Below are positions 1 to 14,149 of a stretch of 64,000 nt of DNA, one piece after another. The stretch spans positions 8,184,001 through 8,248,000 of the forward strand of contig CAUJLY010000006.1 of NCBI GenBank assembly GCA_963281155.1. Reading direction: 5' to 3'. The stretch comes from Rhabditophanes sp. KR3021. Lineage: Eukaryota > Nematoda > Chromadorea > Rhabditida > Alloionematidae. The notes under the pieces are model-generated. The model saw nothing but the letters and a program-made list of their open reading frames with translations. It was not told where the DNA came from and did not search any database. The first letter of the stretch is position 1, and every line of letters starts with the position of its first letter. A program made the position numbers and the translations under genes.

Positions 1-3000
1 TGAGCATCGACAACTTCGCAGCAATTTTTGTCCATGGCATGAGTCGTAGCTGTATTTACAATCCATCTAGCCACAGATTCTCTCTAAAAGACAAACCAAT
101 TATATAGTCCAATTATTTACTCAAACTTACTGGATCTTTAAGAGCAATCCTTTCGCTATTAGCACCCTCATTTGTCAGGAGTATGCAGAATTTGTCGACT
201 TCTTGAGTTTGGCGCAATGGTCTTGGCGATTCGCTTCCTGTATCATCGCTCTTCTCAATATCGCCACTACGTAACTGCAAAACAAAATCATTAGTTTGTC
301 CAATTATTATTTAATTATATTCAAAGTAAATAGAGGGAAATTTGAGGGTGGAAGTGGAATTTATAATTAAGACAAACCATGCTGTTAAATGTGAAATTAA
401 TAGTAACAACTTATTTGAACATTCACTCTCAAACAGACCACTCTTTAAGTATTAATCATCAAAAATAGCAACATAAAAATATGATGGCAAATGTAAATAA
501 TGGTGCAGGGTTATCTTTGAATTATGCAAAATTTTGTTTTGGCTAACATACTAAAAACTCACAGGCACTATATCATTTCACAAACACATCACAAGATCAT
601 AAATTTGTTAATTTTGTAAATAAACAAAAAATGTTGTTGGAAAAGGTAGAAGTGTACATGTTAATTGTAGAGATACAAAAAGAAAAGAGAAGTTGACATT
701 AGCTAAATATCTTATTAGAGACCTCTTTAAGTGATGCAGTCCTCAGTTTCGGCTTAGTTTTAGATGAGCATTCCTGAACCTCCAAATGATTATGACACGA
801 TTGGCAGGCTTCTTTGTCTACATGTGGTGTTGAGGAACAATTTACGACACTTTCCATACGACAAGTATTATTATTACAAGTTGGTGATACAACATTATCA
901 GTCGTCTCTTTTTCTTTTCGACGAGAGCTGAAACGCGGCCGAATCCATCCCAGATGAACGGAACGAGTACGCTTTTTTTTCTTATTTTCACAATTTACGT
1001 TGGCACACTATAAGAATAAACCAAATATATTTAACACACCATAAATATACATAAACATTGAGTTTGGACTATATAAACAAAATTGATCACTTGTTATATA
1101 AACAATTAATTATCAACAAATAATAATTATTCTATGTTGATAGGATATTAATTATCTGTATATATTCACATATAAAATACAAATACGGTGGCTATTAAAA
1201 CAAAACACAAACTCCAAACAGTGACAACAAATATACAGCAATTTAAAATGCGGTAAGATGGCTATTCAAATATGTACATGTGGTGGTTACAATTGACCAA
1301 AAAATAAAAGTCTATAGCTTGTCAGGTAAGGAAAAGTTTTTTTGACAAAGAAAACACTTGCAAACAATGTACTACAAATATAAAATATGCAAAAGTGTAT
1401 GTAATCATTGTATTAGCATCAAGTGACAATGTGTATATAGTATTATGTGGTGAAAAGATATAAAACTTACCGATGAACCTTTACAATCCCCATCTTTTTT
1501 GCCTGATTTGGCTTTGTTTTTGTCACCCGTTGAGACGCCATGAGTATCACCTGACTCTTCAGATTCTTTGTCTTTGGCATCAGTTGAGATGGCTCGTAAG
1601 TATCGCGGCCAACAATCATACTTTAACAAATGAAAAATTTGATATTGCGCGATATCATAAAGATCATGACAGAAACCTCCCTCCAAGACGGCATCTTTAA
1701 TTGTTTTGTTGGTTGAGTTGTCGATGTTGACGGGTTCAGCACTGTTTGTAATAAAATGACGCTCGTAGATTTCCATACCTTTTGCCTTTCTCGCATTTAT
1801 AGGCTCATCTGCAATCTTTCTGTACTCTTCCACGGCTAAATAGAAATTCAAATTTTCGGCGCAAAATTGCTGTTCAAGAAAGGACTAAAATGTGTCAAAA
1901 GTCTAATTAAAAGCCTAAATGAATGATGCCTTACTTGAAATGGTTTTCTTTTAATTTCACATTTTAATATCTTTTCAAGATCACTTTCTTTGGGAGTATT
2001 AGTAGATGAAGTTGTTGGCATTATATCAGACATAGAAATTTGCTTATCCGCTTTGTTTGACGGATTTTGACTGTCTTGCTTTGGAGCGATGTTGTTTCCA
2101 CTCTGCCAAGGTGCAGTAAAACCCTCTTGGAAACATGCAGAATCTGAATAGGATAAATTTAATTAATTAAAAAAGAGAAGATGTTTGTAAACATTTTGGT
2201 ACTACTAAAGTCAAAATAATATAAACATATGCTTAAAATTCTCACATGGCACTCTATTCTCCGAAGAACAAAAGTTGACAGAACTTTTTTGGACAGCTAA
2301 ATGTGTTACTTTTTACATAAACAAATTTATCCATTTAATGTTAATAATCTGCAAATTTAAACATCTCAAGTGATAGCTCACCACACAATTCTTTTCTCTT
2401 TCGTTATGATACAAATTAATACGTCTTTTATATGTCTTATAAGTCTTATATTTTTGTTTTTCCAATTACTTTATTTAAGAAAAGAAAATTAATTTAGATA
2501 TTGTGCCAGTGTAACTTTTTGTACATACTTTTTATTTAAATAAACATTGTGCTCTCTTTTTTGCATATCATTCTTTTGAAGGCAAGAGTGTGTATATTAT
2601 TTTTTGTTTTAAAGAGACAGTCCTTTTGAATGTAAGGATGGTGGTAAATGAAATATTTCAAAGAGGAAAGAAGTGTAGTTAGTATATCCATATGTGTAAC
2701 ATGTTAGACAAAAAATTAAAAGGGGATTAATAAAATGGGGATGATTGTTTATGTTTATATTTTTTGTTTAAAAAGCATTGAAGAGAGGGAAAGTAAAACT
2801 CACAACTTCCTATGGATAATTTGTACAAAGGCACATTTGTGACTGTAACGTTTGTGTCTAAAGTTGAAGTTTGATCCGAGACAATATTAGCGGAATCTGG
2901 AATCGTAGAAGAAGAATTGTTTGATGAATAAGACTGTTTGGTAGCACTTTTTTGGTTGGCCGGGTTTGGATTACCTTGGGTGTAAGGTTTTCTTTTATCC

Positions 3001-6000
3001 TGAAACAAGTATACATATAATAAAAGTTAATTAAAAATGAGACTATTTTTAAACGTTAATGGAATGTTGATTAAAAATGGTACATTAATGAATATGTTTG
3101 GGATGATTTTAATGTTTAAATGCTTTATATGTGTCTTGTGATGTTTGCTTTGGGCACAAAGCTTAAACAGTATATTATTACCTAAATAAAATGATTCAAG
3201 TGACATAAGATATAAATGATTTAAATGTAAGGTCAAGCATTTGATCAATAAAAATGTCAGAATATTAAATAGCATAAATGAATATGCGGAGTAAAATTTT
3301 GTGTTGAATAAATATATGTGACTGTATGTATTTATTATGACAACGCAAGAAATAGTAGAGTGATTACTTATCGTCCTCGTAAATAAACAAATGGTAATAG
3401 TTGGTAAGTAACTATATGACATATTATATGGTGTATAATAATTAAATTATAAAAAATGGAAAATGATTTGCCAATAATAAGTAATAATAATTAAAATTAA
3501 TGTAGAAGCAAGGATTGGTGATGATGGCATGGGAATTAAGCATTGTAGGAACTAATATGTGTATGTATGTGCATATGTGTGCTGTACGTGTAATGATATT
3601 GTGGGTCTTGAGGAGTTAAGAATTTTGTATAGGGTATAATTTTGTTTGAATGGGACAACAAAAATAGTGGATATATAAAATGGAAAGAAGAATTGCGGAA
3701 GAAGCAGATAAAGGAAGAGCCAATATATAGTATGTGTAAGCTTCTAATCAAATGTAGCCTGGACTAAACGCAAGACTAAGGAATAAATTTTTAAATTTAT
3801 ATGTAGATGGACAATTTTGAGACCTGCAGTCTCAATTCTTCACTCTCTTTTTCTACTTCTATTTGCTACTACATTTCATTCAATTAGAGCATATATGTAT
3901 CACCAAAACATGTTCTCGAGGCATAATGTTTCCTATTTGATTCTATTTGATGCTTTAGACAGGGCTGTTAATAATGATAAAAGTAAAAAAAGACGGGCCC
4001 AAGTGAAACATGGCACAGTGCGGGGCATAAATAAATGGCGCCAATGATTAATTTTTATATCATAAGTAATATACGTGTGAGGGTGGTTAATGTGATGTGC
4101 ATCCCGTTTATTTGCGCCTCCATTTAAACACCCTCTTTTATTTAGGCTCCCTTTTATAATTATCATTCAAACCGGCATAACTACAAGCTAAATACTATTT
4201 AAAATAGTACTGAATAGTAGTCCCATTTTTGAGGATCTTATTTTGTAGCAGCCAGTTTCGTGGAACTTTTATTCTTTTTTAATATAAAAAGAAGTTAAAG
4301 TTGTTTGCCTTGGCGTTTACACATTATTAAAAAGAAACAAAATTTAGATTCCAAGTCTGTAATATTGGGGAGAACCGTTTTTCCTTGCTTAAATATATAA
4401 CAAATATAGAAGATAAAAATATAAAATTTAATAAAGAAAATATGAGGTTTAATATAGAAAGTATGAGATTTAATATAGAAAATTGAGCTTTAATATAGAG
4501 AATATGAGATTTAATGTAGAAAATATAAGATCATAAATATTCAATATATAAAAATACGAGTTGATGTCCCAACATCAATGAAGATAAACAATTAAAAGAC
4601 CTACTTCATTATCACGATGAATATATTTCACTCCAAAATTAGAGCTCGGACACTCAGAGAATAAATGATGGTTAAGGCCTGAAAATTTGTATACTGTGCT
4701 TGATCACGCTATTGTACTATAATAATTAGTATAATATATGTAGTATAATAGGAATTATGTAAATTTGAGAAAATAACAATTACTCGTTTGACAGCTGTCA
4801 GTATATCCATAAACATCAAATATCTACGTGCTTTCAAACCATATTTTACTTTTTGATAACAAAATATTTTTAAGGAAGTAGAAAGATATGGCGAGATATC
4901 AAAGCAATTTGTATTTCCGATTTGGGTATAAAAATGTTGAAAATGATAAATAGGCTTTTGGGTGGAGAAAAGCTGACCTTCGACTGGAAATGTCCTCGGT
5001 TAAAAATATGATTAAATATGGAATGGAATGAAAAGAAACGCTGGACTGTTATATTTTGACTTTCTCACATGGTCGTGCAATTCAAGTTACAGCTTAATTG
5101 TATACATAAATCCAAACAAAGGTGTGCATATAAACATTCACATCGTATTTTCCCATGATATGAAAGGATATTTGATGGTTAAAGTTAAAAAATTAAATTT
5201 TAAGACAAATAGAAAAGGAAATTTGATATAAGAATGATTGAGATTAATATCACTTGACCAATAAATCTCTTCTCAAAATGATGATGGAAACTTTTATGAA
5301 CAATTATAAGATTCAATTTGTTTATTGAGAATAATATTACTCTACTTTTATGTATCAAAGGAAAATTATTTGATAGATTATATGTGTTGGTTTGTATTAA
5401 TATGAAAGATTGTCGAAGAGAACTCAGACATAGCTCTGATATTTGTGAATTATATACTGTAAATAATGCAAATAATATATAAAGTTCAAATTATAACGAA
5501 CATGAAGCCAAAAGTTTATTAATACGTTGGAATATATACATACTTGAATAATTAACATTGCTACTATTTACATGCGAATACGTGTTAGTCCTAAACTATT
5601 GAAACATGAAGTTTATGATATGTTTGGTTGAATTTTGTAGAAAAGTAAATTGGAAGGCATGTCTCGGAGAACAAATAAAATAAGCAATAAATATATGGCT
5701 GCAAAGTATTATTTTGAAGTAATCAAAAATCTGAATGCAACCATACGCATTTTTATGATACAAAAAACAAGCATATTAAGTTGCATTATATGTACATGCA
5801 CAAATATAGGATATCTTAAGATGTTTAACTACTATCTTATAGGAGCAAAAAGAAGACATCAATTTAATTATAATCATATGTGTGCTATATTTTTGTTATA
5901 ATTGAAAAATGTAATATACATCTCTATATATTTGCAAAAGACATATCGGCGGAAGTAATGAAAGAAATTTTCATGACTAAGAATCCTTAAATTTTTTATT

Positions 6001-9000
6001 ATCTATTTAAGTAAAACAAAATTTTAGAGATGGACTTTTATAGCTGGTAAAATTAAATATTAGGGCCAGAGATACTTTTTTGCTGATATATCATAAAGAT
6101 ATCTTCTTTTAAATTATATAAAAAATTTACATTAATCTTTGCAATGGTTATTTGGTTAATTAATAGGAACGCGTTAAAGTTGGAATGTAAAATGAATCTT
6201 TGACAAAAGTTAAATTTAGTTTTGGAAGACAAATTTGGCTGTAATATGATAATATATTTAAATAAAACACCACGAACTGTTTGACTTATAATTTGGTGAG
6301 GATTTGCATTTTTATTTCTGACAAATCAACTTATAACAAACAAATAAAGCTTAACAAGGATTGTGCATTGGTGGTTTAAAATAATTCCATGGAATAGGTA
6401 TAGCTGTGTGTGTACATCGCTTTATCATCAACTAATTAAAATTCGTCTCCATTTTTTTTAAATAAGCCATGAACTTATCAAAGAGACCTGTTTAAAAGTG
6501 CAGCGTAAGTTTGCATATAGGCATACATTAAACATATCAATGTAATGTTTGAAAAAGTGTTTGTATAGGTCCGGTTACATCATCGAATCGCCACAATATT
6601 AAATACTTGTGCCAACTTCTTTTTGATAATAATAAAATAGGCCCAAATAGTTGAGCCCGGTGGCATTATTTAAAAAAGGATAAAATTAAAGCGTCAACTG
6701 ATGAAGTGATTTTGAATGTTATGGGAGCTCTTGATATTTATATACATAGAGTTATATGAATAGGTATAAATCTGTATGAATAAATCTATAGTTTATAGGA
6801 ATTTATATGAATCTAAATGAGTTTATAGGATGCATATAAATCTAAATGAATTCTTCGAATTTAGAAAAAAATTATGAAAAGGATTTGGTTTAATTATACG
6901 TATTTTGGTAGATAAATAAAATATACTTGCACACACATTCACGAGTTATTATGTATGATTTAGTAGAAGGAATATTTTAAGTATTCACCGTTTTTGTCTT
7001 TGGTCTGTATTATGAAAGTGATGAAGAATCCATTATATTGAGAATAGAAAATATATAGATAGATATGTATGTGGATATTGTATAATATTATATACACAAG
7101 CATATACCATAAAATTCTGCAAAGGTACTTTAAATTCATAAGTACAATGAGTGATAATTTAACAAACAGACAAACTTTATATTGGCTGTTCATAGTATTT
7201 AATTTCAAACTAGTGAACATCTTAATGTATTTTAGCAATGAAAGTATCCTGATGGAGTGAATATGCTTCAATCTATTGATATAATATATTTTGTAATTTG
7301 TTATAGCCATTTTGTCCTCATCAACGAATAGTCCCGTCGTCGTCTCTATCATCACTTGCGCAAGTATAAACATTATTATTTATATATTTATTCATCTATT
7401 CATTCTTATAAATTCAAGACATACCCTGTTAAGCTTACCAATTTAATGTAGTTTAAAATGGCAGCATAAAAAGTATATATAAATAATATACATAATATAC
7501 GTACATGTGTAAGCCAAATGCTAAAAGTTTAGCCCAAAAATATTTATAATTTTCTTTGTAAAGTTTTAAACTACTCATAATACACTTAATATTTATTAAA
7601 ATCATCATCACCCCTAAAACAATGTGTAAATGGATAAGTAAAGGGAAACAAAATGTAACTAAATACATCTAAACATAACGACACCAAACTATATGTGGAT
7701 GTTTAAATCAAATATAAAATTGTTACACAGTTCTTCAAAATATTAGTGGTGAGATTAAAGTACTACACACGTCAAAATATTGCACACATTGTTTGAATAA
7801 TCAAAAAGGTACGTTTATCCTAATTTTTGAATATTTTTCTTTTTAAGGGTACTTAACTTTTGTCATTGCCAAAAAGTAAAAGCATGCGCAGTCTCTTAAA
7901 GTGGAGCGTTTAAAATGGAAATTATACTTTTAAAAAATAAATACACTGTGCTATGCAATTAAAATAAATATTTACTCATTTGTTTAAAATTTAAAGTTCC
8001 TTATTTAACAATTGTAAGAATAAATGTGTATGCAAAAAATAACGAGGTAATTTGTAAATATTAAAGTGATAGTAAAAAGAAGATTTAATTGGTGTCTTTT
8101 GAATTATTTTACTAGAAAGTAATTGAAGTATCATAAAGGAAAGTTTGCTCAATAATATGTAAAAAATAGATAATGAAGTCAGACTCGTTTAAATAACTTT
8201 TTCTTTGTATAGCTTTTTTGTTTATTTAAAAAGTATTTAGCTGTGTTTGTATCTAAATTTTAATACTACACTTATCAGCTAAAGTAGAAAAAGAACATAG
8301 ATTTGCACTATTTCTGATATATCAAAATAATAAATGGCTTATAAACATTATTAGCTTTTCAGTTGTCTTATATAGACAGACATTTATCGTTAAAAAGATA
8401 TCAGACAATTTTGTGGTAGTTAGAATGAATCGAGTTTGGTACAAATTAACAAATAAAGGTCTGATTTGACTAAATTTTGCGGATGAAAATTAAGGAGACA
8501 TCTGCAAAGGAGGCAATGTCATGATGATTTTCTTATGATATTACTCACTAATGTCTCAAACAAATGTGGCAAAAAAGTTGGAGTGTGTGACGTGACAGTG
8601 AATTAAATAGATTCATCATCAAGTCATTGATTATGTATAATCAGTAATCTTATGGAAAAACTACCCTTATTATGATATAAAAAAGTTGGATGTAAATAGA
8701 TGAATGGATGTGGCTTTCCACTATCTACAAAGATTTTTTAAATTATTCAGAATAAAAATAATAATAAAATGTGAGCTAAAGCATGGCTATAAAGCTTTTT
8801 GTAGTAATTAAAAATGTATTTGGTGTGGATATATGAATCGAGGTTATGATATAAAATAAGAAAATAGTGAAAACACTCAATTATTTTTGTTTATTCTAAC
8901 TAATATATCGCTATATCATAAAATTAACGGACGTTGAAATTTTTCATTCAAATTATTAATTGCCTTTTGACAGAACTAATTTTTTATTAAATAAGCAAAT

Positions 9001-12000
9001 AAACCATCAAAAAATAAATTTAATAAAGTGTCATTATCCTTAAAAAACGGTGGTATTCTTTTTGGCAGAAGGACAAATAGAGAAGATAACGACAGCTATA
9101 TATTTATTAATTTATTTATATAAATAAATATAATTAGAATACATAAAATTAATCTTTTTCCATGTCATAATCAAAGCATACTTTGACACGCTCTTGATTA
9201 ATCCGAAAGATTTGCCGAGGAGCAGCAATTAATTGAAGATAAGTGAGCATTAGATATCTATTTTATGAATTAATTTCAAATCTAATAAGCCATTTTTTAT
9301 TAGAACACATCATTTGCCGCAATTAATGTTAAGAATAAGAAATTAAAAAAATCCTTTGGCTAGGGTTATTAAAAAGCGCAATAAATATAAAGCTAATGAG
9401 TCTTTCTATCCTCTTTGAAATTCAATTTAAAGAATATTAATAGGAAAAATAATTAAGGCCATTTATTTGGCACCCGTTTTATTTATTGAAATGTTAATAA
9501 TACTTATTGTTAATATCATTTTAAAAGCTGCAATTTAGCAAATATACCATTTACAAATTCTTATGTCTTTCGGAAGTTTCTTTTTTAATTGTAACCTTTG
9601 AAGATGTAAATTTCTAAAAACTTGACATTGTTTTAAAGGCTTGTGAGAAGCGTTTTTGGAATAGCCGTAAAGTCCAGGATTTATGTTATTTCTATATACT
9701 TAAAGGGGTGTCACAAAATGTACATATATATTTGGACGTTGAAGTATATAAGGAAAGAAAGAGTGGTTGTAAGTGGATATATCGTCAAAAAAAGCTAGCA
9801 AGAAAAGGAGTGAAGATACGGCGATATTTTATATATGTAAGTTTATACTAATGTATGGTTTTGATGGTAAAATATCTATAAACATGTGGTGGACGTCTTG
9901 TTGGTTTGAAAACTTCTTATTAGCTTTTAATGCCTCTTTCAATACTGGTACCGCTGGTATATACATATTTGCAGCTATGTTATAAACGCATAATAGTAAT
10001 ACACTTATAGTGCGCAAAAAAGAAACTTCTTAAAAATATCCCGGTATGTGGCAAAAGCAAATGTCAGATACCGGAATCTTTTAATATGTACTATTTATAA
10101 TACTAAATACAATATATTTCGTTAATAGTGATAATAGTAGTGATAGTAATGATAATAATTGTGCCGTAACACTTTTCAATGAAACTTAAAAAAGGAGAAG
10201 TGAAAGATTAGAATGATATTAAGTAAAATAAAGTACTAGAAAGCGATTTACGTATTGTTAAAGCATTGTTACCATAAGATTATAATTTTGAAAATTTCTC
10301 ACAACAAGAAGTAACTATAAAAGGCGTTTTATTTAATAAACATTTTAAGAAAAGTCATGGAAAATACTTTTAAAGTTAATACATTTAAATGAAATACTTA
10401 ACAATAGAATTCAACACTTGTAAAAGTTTCTCTTTATAGTCATATTTTATCAATGATAAAAATTGTATGGTTACTCAAACATTTTGAAAAGATTAATAAG
10501 GAGGAAGTTGAGTGTTTGAAAAGTAGACAAACTAGGGCTAACTAATTTGGTGAAATATAAGTTTGGGGTAAATAATTAAAAGTCTGGATCACACTAATAA
10601 TAATCGAAGGTTACTTTCTTTTGATAGCATTGATGAATGGTAAATATTTGTACATGTAATGTCTACATGTATATTATGTTTTGAATGAAAGTCAAAAATA
10701 GCAAACAAATTTTAATTAACTCCAAAAGAAGGCTTGTGTGCATCAACTGCCATTAAAAACTTTTAAATTTGTAACTCAAGAAGATAATAAAATAGTGGAA
10801 GTAAATTGTAAAAGTTTTCACCAGTGCCGGTACGTTATTGTATCGGGATTAGTGTTTAACTAAACGTCTTTATGAAGAATCGTAGAGTAAAATAGAATGG
10901 AAGATAATAAATAAATGTTACAAATGTGCCGTATATATTGATAATGAAAATCGTATACATGTAATTAGTATAGAAACCTATAAATTTTAAAAAGCTCTAT
11001 TTTTTAGCCAAACTGTCTTCCGAAATAATAAAATGTAAGTATTTTACATGCTTGATAGTAACAGTAAAAGTGTAGATAGTTAAAGTACTCATTTAAAAGA
11101 ATCTTAATGGCAAAATAGTTAACTTTTATTACTATAGTTGCTATAATTACAAATGTAACACTTTCGAGGTAAAAGAAGCAAGGCATCATTTAAAGTACTT
11201 ATCTTTCATTATCTCAAGCTAATTATATTTTTCCTTTAATACTAATTCATTATAATCTTTCATGTTTCTCTAAATTTAAAAGTAAGTAATGTATCTTAAT
11301 GAATAAATATTCCGACAATTTTTTATTGAATTTGAATTATTAAAAATATATATACATGGGATTATATTTTACTGGAGGAATTTTAAAGCGTTTGGTGTTT
11401 GTGAAAAACAAATGTAATAGCTTTGTTATTTAATATGTAGTATAGTTTGATCTGCAAGATGGATAATGGGTGCTTAGATTTACCGAGATTATTTGTTTAC
11501 TAGTAATTGAATTTGTTAATGAAATGTAATACATAGTTTTGTAAAAAAATCTATACTTTTTTATTCTTTTTTTCAGAATACAGTAGTAATTCGTCATTCA
11601 ATTTTAATATAACTACCCCAAACATAATGAATTAATTTATTACACTAAGAACTGCTTACTTTAATAAGAACATGCTTTTTCTACAATTTTTGCGCATTTT
11701 TCAGTATCAAATCAAATAAACAATTAATTTTAATTATCAGACACATAATCGCACACTAATAAATACAAACAAACGTACGCCATTTGAATGATGTATAAAA
11801 TTTAATGAATATCATTTTTGAATAATTTCAAATTCGTTCATTTGTATAGAGACTCATGGGAATTCCATTCTTTATATTATCATTTTCCCATTACTTTAAA
11901 CAATGTTTATAAGCTATTGCCTAGTATTGACTAAATAAAATGCATTTTGAAGAGTAATGTAAATGGTTAAGAAATTTAAATAGATGTTGAACGTAAATAC

Positions 12001-14149
12001 AGGCAAACGGACTACTTGAGTTCTTTGAACTTGCTTCAAAAAGTTTTGGTTTATGTTTAATGCATCACTTTCACAACAAATTATATAATCTTTTTATACT
12101 TTATACAATTCATTGGAATATTTAAGACTTCAAAGGTGCTAATTAGATTAAATTTCCCTCTATGAATAGATGGAAGGGGATAATCCTTAAGAGATCTTAA
12201 GATATTTATACACAAAGATTTTACAAAATTGTATCAAGATGGTTGTTAGTTAAAAAACATGCATTAAAAATGCCTTAACAGTTATTTCGAAAATACCAAA
12301 AAATGTCTTATCTTTAAAATTTAAATGTTGTGTGGATAATGGTTAAATACTTAAAATTAAAAAACTAGAAAGAAAGGCTTTAAATTTACTTAAGAGTGGT
12401 AATTATTCTAAGTATCTTTTAATTCTTGACTTATGTAACAATGCCTTTTTATACAAAACCTATTAATTTGAAAAGTATGGAACTCGAAATTGTAATTGAT
12501 ATCAGGAACATAACAAACGACTTGCACAATAAACATACTTAGTAGGTTTTCAAAAGAGGCCTGAACGATTAAACGTTTTTTTCCCAAATAACTTTCAATT
12601 TAAATTGGTACGAGAAATGTCATTTTTTCTTCATTTTAAGTTTCTATCAACATTTAACTTATGTAACAAAAAAGGAAGAAATTAATAAACGGAGCATAAA
12701 GGATTACGGGTATATCTTACTATTTTTGGAGTGAATTGTTATCGCAATCAATTTTGTCACCCTATAAAAATAGAAAAAGAAGTGTGGGTGTTTTGTGGTT
12801 GAACAGACTAATCATTAAAAAAATAATTCAACCTATAAATATACATAAAAAATGTATGGATATTTAATCACGAAGCGTAAAATTGTATTTACAAAACAAA
12901 TGATTTACAAAGAAGCACGGAATGTTTTTCAATTGGTATATGCATTGTGTTATTACGGTTTAAACTTTACTTAGATGTATTTTCTTGCTAAATTTGTAAC
13001 CAAATATTTTTGTTTCCCTGGAACAATTCGGTTCTTTTTTATGTCTTATTAAAAAAATTAATGGATCAATTAAGGATTCCTCATATTTTTACCCAAAAGA
13101 TATGTCTTTTGTGAGTTCCTTCTGTTATTAAATTAATTAACTTGACTTTAGAAAAACATATTTTTAATCAACTTCCAATTAGTTACTAAGATTTTAGTAA
13201 CGAAACATTTACAAAACTTTTATCGTCAAATTTGGACTTACATCTTTTTTTATATCTGCTTCATTTTTATTAGGAGTTGTCATTTTGATGGGATCTTTCT
13301 GCAATGAAAATGTAAGGTTAAAATGTAATACATAAATAATAATAATTGGATTAATATATGCATTATGCAAAAATAAATATGAGCGCGAAGTTTAAATTAA
13401 CTAAATTAAAAGTTATGCTCATGCAAAGGCCTTTAATTTACCTTATAAGTTGTTGATAGTATGGGAGTACTTTCATGAAATGGTTGTGTGCTAATGGGCG
13501 GTGAAAGAGGTTGCTTGACATTGGCTCCTGATTGTTTTAATTGATTATCATAGTTGATTGTTTGGGTTTGTCTGAGTTTGTAGGAATATGGAGATTTGAT
13601 ATACTTTTGAATGGATGAAGAAACATCCGAAAACGATTTTGATGTGGATTGAGAATCCTTGATAGCGTTGTAACTGCTAGTAACTTTGACTGAGCTAGGT
13701 TTTAGCTTGTCTTGAAAAGGCTTCTTAAATCCATGATTCATAAAAGCCGACGAGATGACATTCAAATTTGCACGGAATGAAGAGTGTAACCCAGTTGATG
13801 CAGGATTTGAAGGGTTTCCACTGCCACTATCATCCTTAATCGCATTATCTTTTTTAATTTTACTGGCATATTTTCGCCGTGAATCTCTTAATCTCGGATT
13901 TCCCTTTCTAGTAAAACTACTGCAACGAGGTTTATCTTCGGTGACAATAGGTCCATTTGGACAAGAAGAAGTGTCAACACCACTTCCAGGAGTATTATTA
14001 GGAAAAAAGGGTGGTACTATGATCTCACCAGCAACATCATTCCGTTTTCCTGTCACCATCTCGTTGTTTTCTTCTTTTGTCAAGTCACAAAGACTCAATT
14101 GGACTTTGGCAAGCTGTGACACACCGGATGAAGATTCAGATGATTCCAT
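1..14149 (-). CDS. RGS-domain protein with Ras-binding-like domain (RGS12/14-like), 3' end off window
   Basis: Probable GTPase-activating regulator of heterotrimeric G-protein alpha subunits. My exons, in transcript order: 14149-13442, 13298-13242, 2999-2804, 2143-1935, 1884-1471, 1007-723, 274-131, 83-<1. Phases agree at every joint, giving about 698 residues before the edge. Residues 1-375 are Ser/Asn/Pro-rich and look disordered. The RGS domain is at about 376-490. Taking the acceptor at 1884 rather than 21 bases further in gives SFLEQQFCAENL, which restores the standard RGS helix, and PVNID and CWPRYLRA follow. Residues about 529-623 are basic and Cys-rich. Residues from about 640 (FCILLTNEG...ESVARW...CCEVVD) resemble a Raf-type Ras-binding domain, as in RGS12/RGS14/Loco. 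Any GoLoco motif would lie outside the window. The donor at 723/722 (GAG/GTCTCT) is poor, and reading through it stops after nine codons. The ATG at 14149 is chosen as the first in-frame ATG of the open first exon. The RGS call is firm; the subfamily is tentative. Confidence 0.8.
3000..13241 (-). other. 10.2 kb intron of the RGS gene
   Basis: Phase-0 intron between a 57-base exon (13242-13298) and the exon at 2804-2999. It is mostly featureless AT-rich sequence. It holds a short tandem repeat (4421-4532), a degenerate repeated stretch around 6750-6850, and a few short less AT-rich islands (about 3820-4120, 7308-7362, 9880-9990) that could be alternative exons or enhancers. I see no transposon ORF, RNA gene or convincing nested gene. 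Confidence 0.6.
4421..4532. repeat. Degenerate tandem repeat, about 26-28 bp unit, four copies
   Basis: Four imperfect copies of a unit built on TATGAGATTTAATATAGAAA lie in tandem within the large intron of the RGS gene. They are AT-rich with drifted copies. No gene or mobile-element feature accompanies them. Confidence 0.75.

Noticed and set aside
1863..1884. Alternative acceptor (TTGAACAG) for the RGS exon
   Set aside because: It deletes residues SFLEQ within the RGS helix; the upstream TTTTAG acceptor keeps the domain intact.
3817..4166. Overlapping ORFs on both strands in the RGS intron (76 and 77 residues)
   Set aside because: A possible acceptor exists on the minus strand, but the implied exon length breaks the phase of the flanking exons and the proteins are low complexity.
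7308..7362. Plus-strand segment flanked by TTATAG and GTATAA, resembling an exon
   Set aside because: No partner exons on the plus strand and no recognisable protein; kept only as an intron island.
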